From positions 104,140 through 168,139 of the forward strand of contig CAMPET010000139.1 of assembly GCA_946803715.1 (NCBI GenBank): a DNA stretch of 64,000 nt, written 5' to 3'. Positions 1 to 11,628 of the stretch are shown here, one piece after another. The notes under the pieces are model-generated. The model had not been told where the DNA came from and did not search any database. It saw only the letters and a list, made by a program, of their open reading frames with translations. The DNA is from Beroe ovata (lineage: Eukaryota > Ctenophora > Nuda > Beroida > Beroidae). The translations under genes and the position numbers were made by a program. The stretch's first letter is position 1. Each line of letters begins with the position of its first letter.

Positions 1-144
1 GGTAGGGGGGGTTCACGCTTTTTACAGTCTTAATCGGTGTTCCGTTTTGAGCTTGTTTAATCTTCATCATTTTACCCATCTCATTTTGGTTTATAACGTG
101 TCTATAACGTGCTTGTGTTATGTCTAAAACGTGCTCTCCCCCAG

Positions 145-945
145 GTTTGGGTTGCTATCAGAATGCTGGCACACTTTCTGCCTGGCATGCATCAGGAAGT
201 GGCGTAACACTAATAAAGACCAGGTTAAGAGAAACTGTCCAGTATGCAGAAAACTCAGCTATTTCATCATTCCTTCAGAGGTTTGTGTATGAGATTATCA
301 TTGCGTGATTCCTTGCGTGATGACGTGATTTTCTGCGTGATTATATTTATACCCCATTTCCATATTATGAACCATAATTCCCGGCAGGTCTGGGTGACGG
401 ATCCCTCGGAAAAAGATAAACTCGTCCAAGTCTACAAGGAGCACCTAGCCACAGTGGACTGCAAACATTTCAATATGGGTCAGAGTTATTGCCCGTTTGG
501 AGCAAACTGTTTCTATAAGCACGCCCTACCAGACGGCACCATTGTAGCAGATAATGTGGTAAGTGGTGGTGATATCATAGCTCATACTAGTTACCATGGT
601 TACTACTTGCTGTTACCAGGTCATGATATTCTCAATGCTATCATAGTAACAACTCACAAAGTTGATTGAAGTGATGGTAAAACCACACTGTTAACATGGT
701 ATCACCACACTGTTACCATGGTATCACCACACTGTTACCATGGTATTACCACACTGTTACCATGCACTGTTACCATCACCCAGGTTCGACGGAGGGTAAA
801 CTGTGACGGTGACATGATCAACACCGATAACTCCCTCCTCTCAGACTTCCTTGAGGAACTCCTGCTTACATCAGCTGTCAACATACAACGTGTACATGAC
901 ATTAGATCACTGTTCCAGATTCTAAATCTCAGGGAGCATCCATAG
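145..945 (+). CDS. MKRN: Makorin-type RING/C3H E3 ubiquitin ligase, 3' exons only
   Basis: The last three coding exons of a makorin are present: 145-280, 388-558 and 784-945 (stop). The first encodes the second half of a C3HC4 RING finger (CWHTFCLACIRKW, then CPVC). The second encodes a C3H zinc finger (CKHFNMGQSYCPFGANCFYKH), which in makorins directly follows the RING. The third encodes a short C-terminal helix-rich tail ending LREHP. Exon 2 is in phase 0 (171 nt) and all junctions are GT-AG. Makorins are RNA-binding ubiquitin ligases. The N-terminal C3H fingers and the makorin Cys-His motif must lie upstream of the window. Positions 1-144 are intron. Identity is clear from the RING-C3H order; the paralogue cannot be assigned. 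Confidence 0.9.
680..780. repeat. 22-bp tandem minisatellite in makorin intron
   Basis: About four copies of a 22-bp unit (consensus ACTGTTACCATGGTATCACC plus AC) fill the last intron of the makorin gene. The array ends in a truncated unit just before the acceptor at 783. It does not contribute coding sequence. Confidence 0.85.
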
Positions 946-1772
946 TATATGAACTATCTAGTTTCTACTATCTCGCCCGTGTCTGTCAAAAACTGTGTTT
1001 CCTCTGGATTTATGAAAATTATGTGGAGGGTTGTCTAGAATTATCAAAGTGCACGTGATGTTATATCAAGAATATCATGTACTACGGTAGAATCCAATGT
1101 ATTTTCGAACGTTTTCTGGATTTAAGTTTTGCAATATATTGGTGTTGGCGTCATTTTTTTTCTTATTATTCAAAGGGCTGTCGGAGTCAAGAACTATTAC
1201 TTCCAAATCCAATAGATTTTCAGATGCCTGATATGCAGTTTTTAATATTTTCCTAATATTTCGAGACAATTTCGTTTTTTATTATTTTCTCAACTTAAGT
1301 TGTCGGGCTTACTAATATTTCTACGAGTTTTGTTCATAATCCATACTATTACTATGTGCGCTGTCATAAGCTGAATTATAGTATTTCGTGTATCAGAAAT
1401 GGATCAAATTCATTCGTCCAAACCATGCAGTTTTATTTGTACCTTATTCAGTAATTATTTCAAAATAAAATTGGTAGAATCAATTCATATACGCTTCCTA
1501 TAAGTTAACTCAGTTCTATGAAGTTTGATACACGCATAAATACAAAGATGGTTAAGTCCAGGTAGCAGACTTCCTTCTATTTCTTCTCTGAACATAGCAG
1601 ATCGCGATTCGCTAATGTTTGTCCATGCACATGCAACAAGTTGATAATCGCTGTCCTAAAGCATGCCCTTTGATTGGGCATGAACTAATTCACACCACAG
1701 TTCTCTCTCACCACTGGCCTCCACCAGATTACTCCTAGTCCTAAAGTTCCCCCTGCTTCCTAAGTTCTCCTC
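946..1772. other. Intergenic region, makorin / Ig-protein (convergent 3' ends)
   Basis: AT-rich sequence between two convergent genes, presumably holding both 3' UTRs. A TTTATT at 1432-1437 reads AATAAA on the minus strand and could serve the Ig-protein gene, but it is over 300 nt from its stop. No coding exon, RNA gene or repeat was recognised. Confidence 0.6.
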
Positions 1773-4109
1773 TCACTGATTGATCGGAGTGAGAATACTC
1801 CTCGGTGTCTGACACTCCACCTCACTCACAGCTGGCCCCGTGGCGGCGGCGGCGCCCTCACCACCCTCCCCTTCCTCCACTTGCATCCCTGACGGTGGTC
1901 GAGGTGAGAGTGGCGGCAGCGAACATGAGGGCGTGAGCGCCCGCTTCTCCTTCTCGATGAGCAGCTCGTCCTTTGCCCGTGCCTCCTGGAGCCGTCTCTC
2001 CAACTCATTCCTCCTCACAAATATCAGTCCACCCACAATGAGCATGAGAGCAAGGAACGCCACTATGAGCAATATCAGGAATATCTCGCCGCCGCTAAAC
2101 TGCGCCTGCGCTTGCACCCTCACCCACTGCTCCTCACTTCCCAGCATGTTGGTAGCCCGGCACCCATACACTCCCGCTTCACCGCTCGTCACGTACTTCT
2201 CACCTTCCTCACCCTCCAGGAGATTGCCGTCTTTAAACCACTGTATAGTGGGCGGGGGTGAGCCCTCAACACTGCAGATTAGGGTGAGGGGTGAGCCACT
2301 CGTAGCCACACTAGTGCTCGGCAGACTAATGCTGGGTGCGATAGCCTCGACTACGGTTACAGTGACGTCAGCTTCAGCGTTGTAGACAACTGCAGGGTTA
2401 TAGAGGTCGGTATTCGTGCCCTTGCAGAGGTATTGGGAACCGTCGTCATCGTATGAAACATTCGCTGAAATCGGTAGTGAATTAGTTGTAGAATTGGTGA
2501 AATCCATGGTCAATTAGTTAATTGGTTTATCACTGGCCTAATTATCTCACCTATGTTGAGTAGAGCAAGGATGGAAGTGAAAGTCTTCTTGTACGTGACA
2601 TCCTCAATCCTGATCGCCATCTCACTATTCTCATCCTTTCCATACCACGTGACTGTCGGGATTGGATTCCCCTGCCCCACACAACTCAATTGTAATTTGT
2701 TCCCAACCAGTCCGTACGTTGCGGAATTCACCGTCACTTTCACCGGCACTGGCTCCAGTCCCGCCACAGTAACGGCAAATGAGGACTGCTCCCGGGAGTT
2801 AGTTTCAGGGTTGGTGGCGAAGCATTGGTACATGCCGCTGTCTGCCCGACTTGGGTTGGATCTCTGGAGAAACTTTGCCTCCTCCCCAGGCAATCTCTCC
2901 CCGTTCTGATACCACGAGTACTCGGACTCCCCAACTGAGTCGGAACACACGAGTGTCAGGTCGTCTCCCTCCAGAATATCCACAGCCACCCCACCATCCA
3001 CCTCCAGTGTTCCCGATAGCTCAACAGGGATGTTCATCGTCTGACTGCCCTGGGCGTTGCTTCCCTCACATTTGAATGCCGTGACGTCAGCAATGTTGTG
3101 AACCACAGCCCAATCGCCGTGCGGACCGACCTCAACGTCGGCAGAGTCGACCAGGACACCAGAATCAGCAGTACGGATTGTTAGGGTCGGCGTGGGGTTG
3201 CCTAGGAAACCACAGACGACCCTGACTGAGTCGCCCTTTCGTGCCGATATCTTGTACCTTGCTTTGGCGAAGGAGACATCATGGGAAACCGCCAGTGGGC
3301 TCGGGGTAACGGAGCCTGTCACTGTCAGGGTGGCAGAGTTGGAAGTGGCGGTGGCCGAATTCTCGAGAGAGTTCGCCACGCATTGGTACGATCCAGCGTC
3401 ACTCGCCTTCACGTTTAGGATGTTTAATCCACCGAGAGGATCTACAAATGTGTTTGCCGCATCCACCAACACGCCATTCTTCTTCCACGTGACATAGGGC
3501 AGTGGCTTGCCGGTAGGTGGCTTACAATCCAACCTGACGTGATCCACTCCCGCCTTTGTCGTGACATCAGATGGTTCTAACAGGAACTCTGTTCCCAGGT
3601 GGCTCACTCTAACCAGAGCGTACCGACTGAGAAGCTTCGTTCCGAATATATCAGCCGCACACGTGACAAACTTCTCATCGAGATGGGGCGTGGCGGCGTG
3701 ATCTAGCACCAGGGTGTGAGAGTTGTCACCGATAACGGTACCCGTGTTGTCATGGATATTGGCGTGAAGCCGCCACACCCAAGTCATCTCCACAGCTGTG
3801 CTCGTTGAGCAGGAGAGAGTGGCAGTGCCACCCTGCTCAATCCAAGTGTCACGTGGCTCGGACTCGAAGTAGAATGCTACATTATCTGAGGGGAGGGGGC
3901 GTGGTCATGGTATGACAATGTCAGGGGGAATTGAAAATTTTCTTGTTCATTGATTAGGAGTGGTGTCGCAGAAATGTGGTTCATGAAAACGGAACAAATA
4001 CGGTAGGAATAGAATACAGAACTTCCTCAGATGTCAGCTTACCTTTGTCCGCAGCAGCCGACAGAGATATCTGTACCACTGTCAAAAGTAGAATACCAAC
4101 CATCTGCAT
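1773..4109 (-). CDS. Six-Ig-domain single-pass transmembrane protein (cell-adhesion/receptor-like)
   Basis: Three coding exons on the minus strand: 4109-4043, 3885-2551 and 2464-1773, spliced in consistent phase to about 697 residues. Exon 1 encodes a signal peptide (MQMVGILLLTVVQIS...). The extracellular part holds about six Ig-like domains recognisable by paired Cys, the W of strand C and the D-x-G-x-Y/F-x-C motif (DAGSYQC, DSGMYQC, EAGVYGC). The third domain lacks a normal Y-x-C, having AFKC. A transmembrane helix (GGEIFLILLIVAFLALMLIV) is followed by RR and a cytoplasmic tail of about 65 residues rich in E, P and G, with no ITIM/ITAM or kinase domain. One very long exon carries most of the Ig domains, unlike the one-domain-per-exon pattern common in vertebrates. 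It is probably a surface adhesion or recognition molecule; I cannot assign an orthologue. Confidence 0.85.
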
Positions 4110-4955
4110 ACCAGTCTTAAACTGCAAAATAAGCGATTAATTAACAGACACTTAGCAATCAATTAACATCAGATAATCAACCAATTATCACTCAATTATC
4201 AGCAGGTGGAACAGCTCAGATCATGTATATAACACACAAATATCGAATGTTAACAAATGAAAATCGCACAGTCCTGCTTACTGCAGCACAACACAGTTAC
4301 TGCAAAGTGACAAGCAAATGCTCAGCATAACAAGCATCGTGTGTTTTTGATAATTCTGCCCTCCCCCTAGTCACAGCAGTGATAGCTCAGCGTCTATTAC
4401 ACTTTGATCACTTAGCATAATATGTTAATTGAAGTGTTAGCGAATGTTAATATAAGTTATTTAATTCGGCAATGAACCAATAAGTATAACTATAAGCATG
4501 AAAATTGAAAGTTCCGCAACTTGGCATAACAACGAAAAGAGTTTCGATATTATTATTCGATAAACCTTATTCATTGTTATGAATAAGCTAAAAACCTAAC
4601 CGAAGCCTAAAAACCTAACCAAGATCCACTTTACTACGAGCTATCCACCGACATTCCTTATCCTAGTGTAAACCATGTGTTGTTTCAGAACAGGAGTGGT
4701 GTCAGTTTTGTACTTGATGTTAACAGTCACCCAGTGGGCTGCTTTCTGCAGGGAGAGAGAGTGGTGTCAAGATGGCGTGATATACTGCGATTGAATGATG
4801 ATCTACGATGAGACATAGGTTTAGAAAGAAATTAGTTTATGATCAATAATTCCTCACAACTTCCCTACAACTGCATGTGCTAACGGAAAGTCTAAGAAAA
4901 ACGAGAAGTTGCGTATCTCATAATCTGTTCAATTCAACAGTTATTACGGTTGCAA
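4110..4955. other. Intergenic region / Ig-protein upstream region
   Basis: About 850 bp between the start of the Ig-protein gene and the 3' end of the TPR gene, both on the minus strand. AT-rich, with no clear TATA box, coding exon or repeat. Confidence 0.5.
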
Positions 4956-7900
4956 TCACGATACCCCCAGTTTCAGCTGTCGGAGGAATGTGATGGTAAT
5001 CTCGTATAGGAGCCGGTAGAAATGACTCTCCAGCGATGATGTCTTCTCCAGGGAGGGAGTGTCCAGCTTCATTATCTGGTTCAGATGGTATTCCATCTGT
5101 AGAGTGTAGGGGGAGGGGTTATGTAATGACGTAATGTCACGAGGGGTAAATTATGATAATGGGGGGGGGCAGTTTCTGATAGTTTGGGATAAGATTATTA
5201 TCAGTAGCTGGGGCAAGTTATGAGAATTCCACACCCGTGCATAATTCTTGGCCCCAAGTCTTATGCGGTAAAATATGGGCGCGCAAAAACAATGGTCAAT
5301 CTGATTAGGAATATGTCGTTACCATTTTCATCTCATTAGCATCAAGGAACGCCTGAGCAAGTCGGAGATGAGCTTTGAGCTGGATGAACGTGTTCTGAGA
5401 CTGGGTAGCCAGCTCGAAATTCGTCACTGCTTTGTTAGTCTCACCGGCCAGCCAGAGGGACTCTGCCAGATCGAACACTGCTTCCCTATTGGCACCCCTA
5501 CTCATCTTAACTGAGAGAAGATGACGATTATAGAAAGGCAGGAATTCGATGATTATCATGCCCAAAGGACTTAGAGCTGCCCCATTTGAATGAGATGTAG
5601 AAACATTCTCGAAGGGCATTTTTGAAACTTAAAGGGACACAAATGCGTAAGATTAAACCTGCCGTGGACAGAGTGGCTATCACTTCATCCAGTGTGACTG
5701 CCGGTTTCGCCACTTCCTGTATATTAGTGCTGCTAGCCGCGTTGTCCTGCATCAGCACCGTGATCGATGGATAAATACTCTTCATATCGATAAATCGGTT
5801 CTCTCCGTGCCAATGCCACACTTTACCTGCTCGGAATTCATCTGATCAGCGGTTGTTTTCGTCTGTACGGTAGTTCTCGATGTTTGTCTCTTGTTCATCT
5901 TCGTTTTCTGTTCCTTGGTATTGCCCCCGGATTCGTGATCGCATTGTCTCTGTTTCTTCAGGAATAAACCTGGAGACGTGATCGTTACATTATGTCGAGG
6001 GTATCGACGTACGTGTGATGTTGACGTAAAACATATGTGATACTTGCGACACTTGTGTGATATTCTTGTGTGATACTGGAGTGATGGGCGGATAAAGTAT
6101 CATACAAAACGACATTACCTTGTTTGAAGATCTCATACATGTCCGTGTTCACTTTGAAGAACGCTGCTCTCATTGCTAAGCCCAGCAAGTGGTAGACCTG
6201 GCATGGTTTTCAACATGAACAAGAGTGATTTGGGCCGAAAGTTCGACAGATAAACAAGTTCTAAAGCTCGTATATTTTTGGATATCTCACTGCAAAAGCG
6301 AAATTAAAAATAAATGACACACAACAACACCTTGGAATTCTTCCTCTTAGCGAGGGCCCTATGAAATATGGAGATGGCATTAGGCTCCCCGTCTAGGATG
6401 CCCAGTTTCAAATACTCCTCCCCGATCATGCAGAGTATCTCAGGGGCACAGTCAGTGTCCATTACCTGAATAACGGAGAGGTCACGTGACTCATTCAGCT
6501 AGTCCCGGATATCACTCATATCATTTAATCATAGAAATTTTATCCCGCGTGTACTGTTTGAAGGGAAGATTATAAGCTAGCTTTGGCAGGCTATCGATGG
6601 AATTGAAAGTCTCGTATTCGCGACTGCGTGCGACACAAAGGCTCAGATCCATTTTGCATTTTACCTGAGTGAATATCCGTGATGCTTCGTCATCTCCTTT
6701 GGAATCTGGGAGTACCATGGCAATGAGCTGGTTCTTAGCTTTTCCCTGGTATATCTTAGCTAGAGTGAAGTCTGGACATCGGATGAGGAGTTTCTTGAAC
6801 AGCTCCAGTGAGTGAGTCAGGTATCTGTAGAAAAATTTAAGTGTGTTAGGGAGCAGTTTTGACCAGAGCCCAATTGCACCCGAGGTATCCACATGTTTGA
6901 ATTTTCCGATCCTGAGAACTCACCCGAATCCACAAACCCGTCCCTCATGTTTCGACATATCGTACAGGACGACGGCAAGACCGTACATTGCGATGAGGTT
7001 CCCCGGATCTTGCTCCAGACAGGATATAAACTCTCGTCGTGCAGCGCAGTTTAGCTGGAACCACTGAGAAGGGGGAGGGGGGCTGAGTGGGGTCTGACAA
7101 TGTAGGAAATTAACACCCCGCCCCTTTGACATGACATCTGAACCCAGACCGAATTAAAATACTCTTTGCGCTTTTCCAGAGTAAGCGATTGCAGTCAAAT
7201 CAGTCATACTATTACTATGAAATCATACCAAACCATATCAGAGAATAATATAAGCGGAATTATTTCAACCTGGTAAAAATGCCCCATTTCCGCCTTGATC
7301 CTGCCACAGGAAGCTGGATTGCTTATACGGAGTTGTCTGTAAACCTCATCCAGAATATGCTCCACCTGCAGCAGCGGGGAATACAGTAGGGTAATTACGG
7401 GCAATTACGGGGCAATTACTGGTTAATTACAAGGTGTTTGAATCACATGGTGACTCTCCCATGAGTTGAAGTCACATATTAGAAATGTCATATCCGAAAT
7501 ACTGCTTTAATCTTGATCCGATCAATCCATGATCCATGCTCAGTACTCACCTCAGAGTATTGGTTTGTTTTGAGGGCCATGTGAGCCTTGTTTGCAAGAC
7601 ACACCACATTGCCCTCGTCCATTTTCTTCACATTCCTGAAGCACCGCACTCCCCTCCTACCTAAACACAAGGAAATGTTTCCGAAAACAAGACATGATCC
7701 GATCTCTTAGTCTTAAGTTTTATGTCACGAAATAATATATCGACAATTATCTTACCGTTCCCTTTAGCACACTCAATGAACCCCATCAGGTTCACTAGGG
7801 CAGGTTTGAAGAACTCTGGCATGGTATCCATCTTGAATACGATCTCATTGTACACGTAAGATAGTCTGTTCTGGTCCTGTTCGAGGTTTAAAGCTCGTGT

Positions 7901-8152
7901 CAGCAGAGATTGAACGAAAAAAAAGGGGAAAAACAAACCCCGACGAAGATTCCAAATAACCTTACATTGAACAAGGTCATAAAACCTAAATTTCACTTTC
8001 GACGAACATTCCAAAACCTTCTCTATTTGGTGGTTGAAATGGCTCGGCAATTTCTCTAACTCCGACTGCAACTTGAATCTGTGTTCGTAATCGATACGAT
8101 GTTGTCGTAGGAGATCACTGTCAAAAGTCTGCGCAGTTGGATTGCCGTGCAT
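4956..8152 (-). CDS. Tetratricopeptide-repeat protein, TTC22-like
   Basis: Twelve minus-strand exons join in continuous phase to about 533 residues: 8152-7939, 7893-7756, 7660-7551, 7365-7270, 7063-6924, 6824-6665, 6465-6331, 6197-6119, 5969-5827, 5716-5659, 5510-5323 and 5096-4956. TPR-like helical pairs are visible throughout (GNVVCLANKAHMALKTNQYSE; GNLIAMYGLAVVLYDM; ALKRKNS-type segments). The N-terminal ELEKLPSHF and the NxxxxANxAH motif resemble TTC22, whose human form is of similar length (569 residues). That match is from memory, so the family name is tentative; an IFIT-like protein is the alternative. The 5827-5969 exon encodes a basic Lys/Thr/Gln-rich linker between TPR blocks. Introns are short (first about 45 nt, donor GTTTGT), and several donors are weak (GTTTAA, GTTGAA). 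Molecular function is unknown. Confidence 0.75.
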
Positions 8153-9950
8153 CGTTACTGCTGGAGAGGAAATATCCGGGGAATTATAAACTGTAAAAAT
8201 GTTGTTAATCGCAAAGATTAAATGAAATAATGAACAACAATTGTAGGAAATAACAATCAACGAATTTAATAATTGTCAACAGGTATATTATCGAAAACTA
8301 AAACCCGATTATGAATGACAGGATTCTGAAGAAAAATGAAAGTCAGATGTTATAAATAAAATGGCCACAAGATATGAGTAATATGACAAAAGAATAATTA
8401 TGCATTTCTGCATAAATATGCTTCAAAAAATCAAAACTATAGCGAGCACAACCATTCAAAGCTGTAAAATCAAAATCTCTTCGTTTATATGCTTCGTACC
8501 AGTTCGTGCAATGAACGAGAAATTGTTACATTTCACTTCACTTTAAAATGAAGAAGCATGCTAAGGGATTTTACAAAATTTTGTCAAAGACAGAGAAGTT
8601 CTAAAAGGTATCTCTTAAGATCTGATGATTGTATTTGGGGTTTATGATCAAGCGAATTGAGAGATGCTTGTAAATTGGTCAGTGATAGAGATCGGAATTT
8701 CAAATGTTTAAAACTGTTTAAAAATAACTTCTCTCTTGACTCGGAAACGTTTTAAGATATTGATATGACTTCATTCTCGCCATATAAATGGAAAGAAAAA
8801 AATATAACTTATTTTTGTAACGAAAGTTCATAAGCAAGTCCCAAAAAACTAAAAACTCGTGCCAAACCCAAAACTATCTTCAAAAAGTACCCCAGAACTG
8901 AGTTTTTTACTTCACTTTTCTTGTAACTTCGATTCCCTTGCTTCAAGTAGTGCGTAACCTGAAAGAATATGGAATTGAGAATCGTACAAAAATTCATTTC
9001 ACCTTTTTTCCCACGGTCAGCAAACGCGCGGCGCGCGCACGCTTTTCTGTTGTAGTAGATGCTGGTTATAGCCACAGAAATGTTGTCGCGCCTTACAGTT
9101 ATCAATTGAAAATTTTCTGAATTTGTGACTCATGAACATAACAACATATCATTTGATCCCATGACTTGAGAATATTTTCCTCAGACAACACTCAAATACA
9201 CGATCCTCAAAAAATGCAGAAATAACCGCATATTATGCCGTCTCTATTTCGTCCCATAACACATGAAATACTTGGTGTCCTCTCATGTTTTCGACAAATG
9301 ACTGTTTTCTACGTTTTAGCATAGCTGCATTTCTGTATAGTTCGAGCGTACATATGGCTGTATATTTTCTAACACATACAGGCATGATGCTAACTTGTGA
9401 GTCACTGAAAGAATTTGACATACCAAAATTTCTATACGCACTGTTTGCTTTTACATTATCACACTGATAATATAAAGAGTAGGAAAGGTAAATTGAAATG
9501 AGGTTCCAGTAACAAAACTGTGAACCTAACCTGGACCCCAATACCTAAAACACCCCGCCCCTGCCCCCTCTAGCCCTCCATCCAAAAGTTAATCACGTCA
9601 GGAATTCAAATTTCCCCGAAATCAGACCGGATTATAATCACAGAGGTTCAGAATCACGTGACTGCGTTCCTTGCTTTCATTGGTGATATCCAAATTCTCT
9701 TTGTTCAACTGCTGTCACAAATGAAGACATTTATGACTCAATAGTTAAATTTGTTTGTGTTTATTCACTCCACTCCCTTTCATCTTTTGTCGTCTTCTAT
9801 TATACTCGAAACTTCACAAGTCGCTACAAATTGAATAAAGCTCAGACAAAGTGACATTTTCATTGACACATTGACACACGCTAACTCTATCAATAATGGT
9901 GAAGTCAAGACACATCTGGCCGACTTCATATTCTCGGAAATTGCCGAAAC
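8153..9950. other. Intergenic region between divergent genes
   Basis: About 1.8 kb between the minus-strand TPR gene and the plus-strand protease. A GC-rich GCGCGCG patch lies near 9025. A 102-codon open frame on the minus strand at 9541-9233 has no recognisable domain and is not called a gene. Otherwise AT-rich with nothing identified. Confidence 0.5.
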
Positions 9951-9954
9951 TCGG

Positions 9955-9960
9955 TATAAA
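9955..9960 (+). promoter_or_regulatory. TATA box of the protease gene
   Basis: TATAAA within CGGTATAAAACC, 57 bp upstream of the ATG at 10017. The distance leaves room for a TSS around 9985 and a short leader. This is the clearest core promoter in the window, and it fits an intronless gene with a compact promoter. Confidence 0.55.
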
Positions 9961-10016
9961 ACCCGAGAACCGACTCCGAATTTTCCATTTCCACCGAAGA
10001 TTTTTCGTATACCACA

Positions 10017-11507
10017 ATGAAGATTCTACTTTTCCTCTCGGCGGTTCTCAGCGTCGCAGCCCTCACCTCCGACGTTCGTCAACTTTTCCGTGAAGCAATG
10101 CGGAAGTACGGACGACGTGACCACATCGTACTCAAATCCGCTTCCGCTGACATGATGGAAAAACGATTCCAATCGTTCGTGAAATTCCACGCGGTTGTGG
10201 AATCTATCAACAACGATCCTTCACTTCCGTATACAGCTGCCGATAACTTCATGTCGATCCTCACAGACGAGGAGCGGGAGCGGTATCACGGCGTCAACGC
10301 GTCTCTCCCTCGGGACGAGGATATGCCGGAAGAGGAACGTAGGATCGTGAAACGCGATGATACGGAAATTCCCGAACAGCGGGATTTCTCTGATATCCTC
10401 CCGCCGGTCAAAGATCAAGGGGACTGCGGATCGTGCTGGATATTCAGCGCAGCAGCATCGCTCGAGGGCGAGATCTACTTCACGACGGGGCAGCAGGTGA
10501 GTGTATCGGAGCAGGAATTCGTGGATTGTGTCATTGTTTCCCGGGATTCGTGTGGCGGAGGCTGGCCGAGCTATTGTTTCCGATATCTGGAACGGAAACA
10601 GCAGATAGCACCGAGTAGTTCGTATCCCTACTGGCCCATGGACCCGGGCTATTGTCGGAGAGATTCCAGTAAACCAAATCTGTTCCGGGATTTAGGGATC
10701 TTTTCTAGAGGACGTGAACGACTCAGTCGAATGGAAGAGGCGTTACTGATTGGCGCAGCAAGTCACGTGGTATCGGTTACAATCCATGCTAATTATCGGT
10801 TTAAAGCGTACGAATCCGGTATTTACGTGGACGATGACTGTCACTACAAAGTAAACCACGCAGTGGACGTGGTCGGGTATGGGAAGCAAGACGGGAGAAA
10901 GTATTGGAAAATCAGGAATAGTTGGGGGGCTGACTGGGGAGAGGCCGGGTACATGCTCATGGATCGCGAGGTAGAGAACATGTGCTATATTGCTGAATAC
11001 GGGCAGTATCCGGCGCTGGAGTGCCGGTCGTGGCGGACATGTCACGGAAAAACACCGGACGAGGGAGACAAATTTACCAGAGACGATGACGACGATAAAA
11101 CTGAGGAGGAGGATAGGAGTTACGATGATGAAAACTTTGTGGAGAGAAGTCTCAGTCCATGCATGAAGCTCTACTCGGGAGCTTTTAAAAAGTGCGATTC
11201 GAGAAGTGAATGTGTAGTCGGCTATGTGAAGAATAATTGTTTCTTGGGGAGCGATGCTAATTCTGCCGGGAGAAACCAGATATATGTCCACAAATCGCTG
11301 GACGGGAGAGAAGGCCAGAGTGTTTGCAAGGAGGAGGTTGAACTGTCTGAACGACTGAAATCGAAAGATAAAGCTCGGGAAAAATGTAAAGATTCTGTGG
11401 AAGCTGAAAAGTGTGTGATGGTCCAACAGGATAAGTTTTGGTATGCGTCAGTTGGGAAAAAGACGCCTGGAAGCACACGCTGGATGGATGTAAATTACAA
11501 GTGTTAA
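10017..11507 (+). CDS. Intronless papain-family (C1A) cysteine protease with C-terminal Cys-rich extension
   Basis: A single uninterrupted frame of 496 codons. Residues 1-17 are a signal peptide (MKILLFLSAVLSVAALT). Residues about 18-118 look like an inhibitory propeptide with an ERFNIN-like stretch (EKRFQSFVKFHAVVESIN), then a basic cleavage region (ERRIVKRDD). The mature domain starts near EIPEQRDFSD. All catalytic residues are visible: Gln134, Cys140 (QGDCGSCW), His281 (VNHAVDVVGYG) and Asn301 (RNSWGADWG). The expected position is secreted or lysosomal proteolysis. After the protease core comes an acidic linker (RDDDDDKTEEED) and a C-terminal part of about 110 residues with several Cys that I do not recognise; ordinary cathepsins end at the core. 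The absence of introns and higher GC content contrast with its neighbours and suggest a retrogene or transferred gene. It may digest food or microbes, which is inference. Confidence 0.93.
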   Translation: MKILLFLSAVLSVAALTSDVRQLFREAMRKYGRRDHIVLKSASADMMEKRFQSFVKFHAVVESINNDPSLPYTAADNFMSILTDEERERYHGVNASLPRDEDMPEEERRIVKRDDTEIPEQRDFSDILPPVKDQGDCGSCWIFSAAASLEGEIYFTTGQQVSVSEQEFVDCVIVSRDSCGGGWPSYCFRYLERKQQIAPSSSYPYWPMDPGYCRRDSSKPNLFRDLGIFSRGRERLSRMEEALLIGAASHVVSVTIHANYRFKAYESGIYVDDDCHYKVNHAVDVVGYGKQDGRKYWKIRNSWGADWGEAGYMLMDREVENMCYIAEYGQYPALECRSWRTCHGKTPDEGDKFTRDDDDDKTEEEDRSYDDENFVERSLSPCMKLYSGAFKKCDSRSECVVGYVKNNCFLGSDANSAGRNQIYVHKSLDGREGQSVCKEEVELSERLKSKDKAREKCKDSVEAEKCVMVQQDKFWYASVGKKTPGSTRWMDVNYKC

Positions 11508-11628
11508 TGAGTGGGTAATGATTCGATATAATTTGAGTACTTTGAGAACGGCGTCTTCTCTGATTTCGTATTTTAGAGGAAGGAAAAAATTCCTGAAAGT
11601 AGGCATAGTCTACAGCGCAAAAATTTGG

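Noticed and set aside
1840-2385. 181-codon plus-strand frame over the Ig-protein
   Set aside because: Antisense shadow of the transmembrane and Ig exons; no domain or splice context.
9233-9541. 102-codon minus-strand frame in the spacer before the protease
   Set aside because: No signal peptide, domain, splice partners or codon bias; could be chance in AT-rich DNA.
10743-11426. 227-codon antisense frame in the protease gene
   Set aside because: Shadow of a GC-richer coding sequence; the sense strand encodes a complete catalytic protease.
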